Source: Campylobacterota bacterium
GTDB taxonomy: Bacteria; Campylobacterota; Campylobacteria; Campylobacterales; JALSKU01
Direction: 5' to 3'
NCBI GenBank assembly: GCA_013153915.1
Contig: JAADDL010000134.1
Span: 1 to 8,714 of the forward strand
Length of the DNA: 8,714 bases
Below, one piece after another: positions 6,379-8,714 of the stretch. The notes below the pieces were generated by a model that ran no database searches, was not told the DNA's origin, and saw only the letters and a program-made list of their open reading frames with translations. Each line of letters opens with the position of its first letter. Position 1 is the stretch's first letter. Position numbers and translations under genes: made by a program.

Positions 6379-7215
6379 TCAAAATATGATGGTTTTATTG
6401 CCGTTGATAAAAATCTTATCTTCCAAAGCAAGGTTTAAAGCGTTTGATAGCACCGTCTTTTCCACATTTTTACCCGCAAACTGCATATCTCTCCAACCAT
6501 ATGTGTGGTCAACTCTGATGATATCTTGGGCTATGATAGGTCCTTCATCAAGATTGTCCGTCACTATGTGAGCCGTCGCCCCTATGATTTTCACTCCCCT
6601 CTCATAAGCCTGTTTGTAAGGATTTGCCCCTATAAAAGCGGGTAAAAACGAGTGGTGGATATTGATAATCCTATTTTCGTAACTCTTTACGAATTTTGGA
6701 GTCAATATCCTCATATATTTTGCCAACACGATAAAATCGATATCAAATTTCGACAATACTTCCAGTATCTTCTTTTCATGCTCTTCTCTGCTCAAATCCT
6801 TGTGAGAAACGCAATAGTAGGGTATATCGAACTTCTCCACCAAAGGTTGCAAAATATCATAATTTGACACGACCGCCAAAATATTAGCGTTTAACTCATC
6901 GCTATAGTGTTTTATGAGTATATCTCCCAAAGCGTGAGACTCCTTAGTACACATAACGATAATATCTTTTTTCTTCTTTTCCGAAATGAGTATATTTGAA
7001 TTTTGAGGCAACTTCTTTTTTAACTCATTAGCCAAACCTTCGGTGTCTATATCCCCTTTTATCTCCGCTCTAAAAAAAAATTTCTTTGTTTGGATATCCA
7101 CAAACTCCCTATTTGCCACTATATTCAAACCGTCTTTAAACAGAGTTTGCGAAATCTTATAGACCAAACCTTTTTCATCGTCACAATCTATCTTGACAAT
7201 ATATTTTCTATCCAT
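6379..7215 (-). CDS. purU: Formyltetrahydrofolate deformylase
   Basis: This 278-residue protein hydrolyses 10-formyl-tetrahydrofolate to formate and tetrahydrofolate, which balances the one-carbon pool and can supply formate for purine synthesis. An N-terminal ACT-type regulatory domain covers about 1-80 (MDRKYIVKIDCDDEKGLVYKI onward). A formyltransferase-fold catalytic domain covers about 84-278. The family triad is visible as Asn185 and His187 in NIHHSFLPAFIGANPY, and Asp223 in DEGPIIAQ. AKYMRIL (165-171) and GATAH (212-216) are also typical. The ACT domain and length separate it from PurN and from Fmt. The ATG is preceded by GGGAG with a 5-base spacer. It lies 59 bases after the AMMECR1-family gene and is tightly joined to trmL. 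Glycine and methionine control PurU in E. coli; whether that holds here is unknown. Confidence 0.95.
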   Translation of the reverse strand: MDRKYIVKIDCDDEKGLVYKISQTLFKDGLNIVANREFVDIQTKKFFFRAEIKGDIDTEGLANELKKKLPQNSNILISEKKKKDIIVMCTKESHALGDILIKHYSDELNANILAVVSNYDILQPLVEKFDIPYYCVSHKDLSREEHEKKILEVLSKFDIDFIVLAKYMRILTPKFVKSYENRIINIHHSFLPAFIGANPYKQAYERGVKIIGATAHIVTDNLDEGPIIAQDIIRVDHTYGWRDMQFAGKNVEKTVLSNALNLALEDKIFINGNKTIIF

Positions 7216-7220
7216 CTATT

Positions 7221-7225
7221 CTCCC
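7221..7225 (-). promoter_or_regulatory. Ribosome binding site of purU
   Basis: On the minus strand this reads GGGAG, five bases before the purU ATG at 7215. It confirms that start. Confidence 0.6.
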
Positions 7226-7244
7226 GATACGAACAAGTGGCGCT

Positions 7245-7250
7245 ATTATA
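7245..7250 (-). promoter_or_regulatory. Candidate -10 element for purU-trmL
   Basis: A perfect TATAAT on the minus strand lies about 30 bases before the purU ATG, in an A/T-rich stretch within the 59-base gap after the AMMECR1-family gene. There is no convincing -35 box, which is common for the primary sigma factor in this group. An A/T-rich imperfect inverted repeat overlaps it, so a weak terminator role is also possible. Confidence 0.4.
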
Positions 7251-7274
7251 TTAAAAAATTTATTAATATCCGTT

Positions 7275-7829
7275 TTATTTCTCCTTATATTTTTCCACTT
7301 TGTATGTATATATCTCGGGGTGTCTTTCTAAACAGTTAGGCTCAAGAGCCGCTTTTTGACATAGATGAGAGAAAAACAGATTAAAACTAGGAAGTTGCTC
7401 CCAAACTTGAGGCAAAAAAGTAGCTTGATGATTTTCTAATTTTAGTACGATACCGTCTTTAAAAGGAGTTATCTTCTTTTTAAGATCCTCTATATCGCTA
7501 TATTCCAATTTTTTAGGTTTGGATAGTATAGACACCTCCACTTTGATATCGTCATACTCTCTCTCGGTAAGTGCGGGAAATCTAGGGTCATGCAAAGCCG
7601 CGGCTCTAGCGTTTAGTATAATATCCTCATACAAAGGTCGATATGCTTCAAGAGAGCCTATACAGCCCCTTAGACTTTCGCTTGCCCCTTTGGTTATGGT
7701 CACAAACGATGCTCCTTCGTTTTTTAAAGAGGGGTATTTTTGCAGTATCTCATCCAAATTTATATCATACTCAAGTCCTATGGATTGAGCTATAGCGGCT
7801 CTAGCCAATAAAAGATATATCTCTCCCAT
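7275..7829 (-). CDS. amrA: AMMECR1-family protein (AmmeMemoRadiSam system protein A)
   Basis: This 184-residue protein matches the AMMECR1 domain over its whole length. Signatures are LRGCIGS at 53-59 (the family hallmark), ARAAALHDPRF at 74-84, the IKVEVSILSKPKKL strand at 95-108 and FLPQVWEQLP at 138-147. No signal peptide or membrane segment is seen, so it should be cytoplasmic. In many prokaryotes this domain is encoded beside a Memo-like protein and a radical SAM protein. Neither partner is visible here; the neighbours are purU and flgF. The biochemical function is not established from this sequence. The ATG has an AAGGAG at 7841-7836, six bases upstream, and an extended -10 promoter before that. 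The gene is complete and diverges from flgF. Confidence 0.92.
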   Translation of the reverse strand: MGEIYLLLARAAIAQSIGLEYDINLDEILQKYPSLKNEGASFVTITKGASESLRGCIGSLEAYRPLYEDIILNARAAALHDPRFPALTEREYDDIKVEVSILSKPKKLEYSDIEDLKKKITPFKDGIVLKLENHQATFLPQVWEQLPSFNLFFSHLCQKAALEPNCLERHPEIYTYKVEKYKEK

Positions 7830-7857
7830 ATCAAACTCCTTTTATCTCATATAGATA

Positions 7858-7866
7858 ATTATATCA
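7858..7866 (-). promoter_or_regulatory. Extended -10 promoter for the AMMECR1-family gene
   Basis: On the minus strand this reads TGATATAAT, a perfect TATAAT with the upstream TG of extended -10 promoters. It lies about 29 bases before the ATG, with a strong ribosome binding site in between. No clear -35 box is present; the -35 position falls on the sigma-54 site of the divergent flgF promoter. Confidence 0.6.
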
Positions 7867-7871
7867 AATTT

Positions 7872-7887
7872 TGGAACACAAGTTGCT
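7872..7887 (+). promoter_or_regulatory. Sigma-54 (RpoN) promoter for flgF
   Basis: The sequence TGGAACACAAGTTGCT matches the sigma-54 -24/-12 consensus TGGCACG-N4-TTGCW. GG and GC are separated by exactly 10 bases, as required. It lies about 33 bases before the flgF ATG, predicting a start near 7898. Rod and hook genes of Campylobacterota are known to be RpoN-dependent with the FlgR activator, which supports the call. Confidence 0.8.
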
Positions 7888-7919
7888 TTTAGATAACAAA
7901 TCTTTTTAAGAGGTAAATA

Positions 7920-8714
7920 ATGCAAAACGGATACTATCAAGCAGTCGGGGGCATGGTGGCTCAGTTCAATAGACTTGACACCATATCGAACAACCTCGCC
8001 AACGCCAATACTTCGGCTTTCAAAAGAGACGATGTCGTCATAGGCGACTTTTTAAGTATCTTAAAAAACCAAAGAGACGAATTGCCCATAAAAGATAACA
8101 CGAAAGATGCGGCAAAGTTTTTAAACAGATCCTTAGATAGAGTTCCCCATGTCGTTAGAAACTATACCGATTTTTCACTCGGAGGTATGAAAAAAACGGA
8201 TAATCCTTTGGATATCGCCATGACAAGAAGCGATAGGTTTTTTCTCGTTCAAACTCCAAGCGGTATCAAAATGACGCAAGACGGCACATTTACTCTAAAC
8301 GAAAAAGGAGAACTTGTAACTAAAGAGGGTTTCAAAGTCTTGGGAGAAAATTACTTTAAAAACAAACAACCCATCACTATACCGCCAAACTCTACCGTTA
8401 CCGTAAGCAAAGACGGCACTATCTACGCCGATAACGAAAGCGTAGGGAAACTTTTTATAGCAAAGTACAACAACAATCTTTCAAATCTAAAAAAAGACGG
8501 AGACAACCTTTATAATATCGAGGATATGAACGACATAACCCTCAGCGAAGGCGGAGACTATGTAGCTCAAGGTTTCATACAAACAAGCAACATAAACCCC
8601 GTCAAAGAGATGGTAGCGCTCATAGAGACAAATAGACTCGTAGAGATGTATCAAAAGGTTATGACTACGCAGATGAACGACTTAAACAGTGATGCGATAA
8701 ATAAACTCGCAAGC
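7920..8714 (+). CDS. flgF: Flagellar basal-body rod protein FlgF (FlgG2-type), 3' end outside the window
   Basis: The frame opens at ATG 7920-7922 behind an AGAGGT ribosome binding site and is still open after 265 codons at the window end. It looks almost complete, since this family is about 270 residues long. The protein is a proximal-rod subunit of the flagellum, exported by the flagellar type III apparatus, so no Sec signal is expected or seen. Residues 1-35 show the rod-family start, including TISNNLANANTSAFKR (21-36). The middle is the beta-rich domain. The C-terminal part from GFIQTSNINPVKEM (218 onward) through LIETNRLVEMYQKVM is the conserved coiled-coil helix of axial proteins. The start MQNGYYQAVGGMVAQFNRLD closely resembles Campylobacter FlgG2/FlgF, so I prefer FlgF over FlgG. 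The true flgG probably follows just beyond the window. It is driven by a sigma-54 promoter. Confidence 0.9.
   Translation, partial: MQNGYYQAVGGMVAQFNRLDTISNNLANANTSAFKRDDVVIGDFLSILKNQRDELPIKDNTKDAAKFLNRSLDRVPHVVRNYTDFSLGGMKKTDNPLDIAMTRSDRFFLVQTPSGIKMTQDGTFTLNEKGELVTKEGFKVLGENYFKNKQPITIPPNSTVTVSKDGTIYADNESVGKLFIAKYNNNLSNLKKDGDNLYNIEDMNDITLSEGGDYVAQGFIQTSNINPVKEMVALIETNRLVEMYQKVMTTQMNDLNSDAINKLAS

Noticed and set aside
6378..6431. An upstream start for trmL inside purU
   Set aside because: The extra 18 residues are not TrmL-like, and the 156-residue form matches the family length and N-terminal motif.
1..8714. tRNA or rRNA genes, CRISPR repeats, insertion sequences, toxin-antitoxin or phage genes
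   Set aside because: Nothing resembling these was found; almost the whole window is occupied by recognisable core genes with short gaps.

Overview
The window is a compact stretch of bacterial core genome that looks like the phylum Campylobacterota (former Epsilonproteobacteria). The evidence is the low GC content, the close resemblance of the FlgF-type protein to Campylobacter FlgG2/FlgF, a glycyl-tRNA synthetase beta subunit with a typical class start, and a sigma-54-type promoter in front of a flagellar basal-body gene. A free-living, Sulfurimonas-like relative is a reasonable guess, but the genus cannot be fixed from this sequence alone.

Layout, left to right. (1) The last 33 codons of a rightward gene end at 104. 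It converges on glyS across a small hairpin at 119-134. (2) A leftward block runs from about 7829 down to 125. In transcription order it holds an AMMECR1-family protein (7829-7275), purU (7215-6379), trmL (6377-5907), rpoD (5799-3970), a secreted endonuclease/exonuclease/phosphatase-fold protein (3910-2339), an unannotated 44-residue membrane protein (2342-2208) and glyS (2149-125). (3) On the other strand, from 7920 to the window end, is an incomplete flgF, whose start lies 91 bases from the AMMECR1 gene.

The leftward block is probably several transcription units. purU and trmL are effectively fused (stop and start one base apart). rpoD seems to have its own promoter region with two repeated -10 elements and ends in a hairpin that overlaps its stop codon. 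The nuclease gene and the small membrane-protein gene overlap by four bases and are likely translationally coupled. The AMMECR1 gene and flgF diverge from a short region in which a sigma-54 promoter (flgF) and an extended -10 sigma-70-type promoter (AMMECR1) lie side by side.

Functionally these are housekeeping genes: tRNA charging (glyS), tRNA wobble methylation (trmL), formyl-folate/formate balance for purine synthesis (purU), the primary sigma factor (rpoD) and the flagellar rod (flgF). The less understood parts are the AMMECR1-family protein, the exported nuclease-fold protein with an extra C-terminal domain, and the new small membrane protein. No mobile element, CRISPR array, RNA gene or obviously foreign island was seen, and no gene-free stretch exceeds about 110 bases. 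I do not see a clearly novel multi-gene system here; the best leads are small and are listed as findings.
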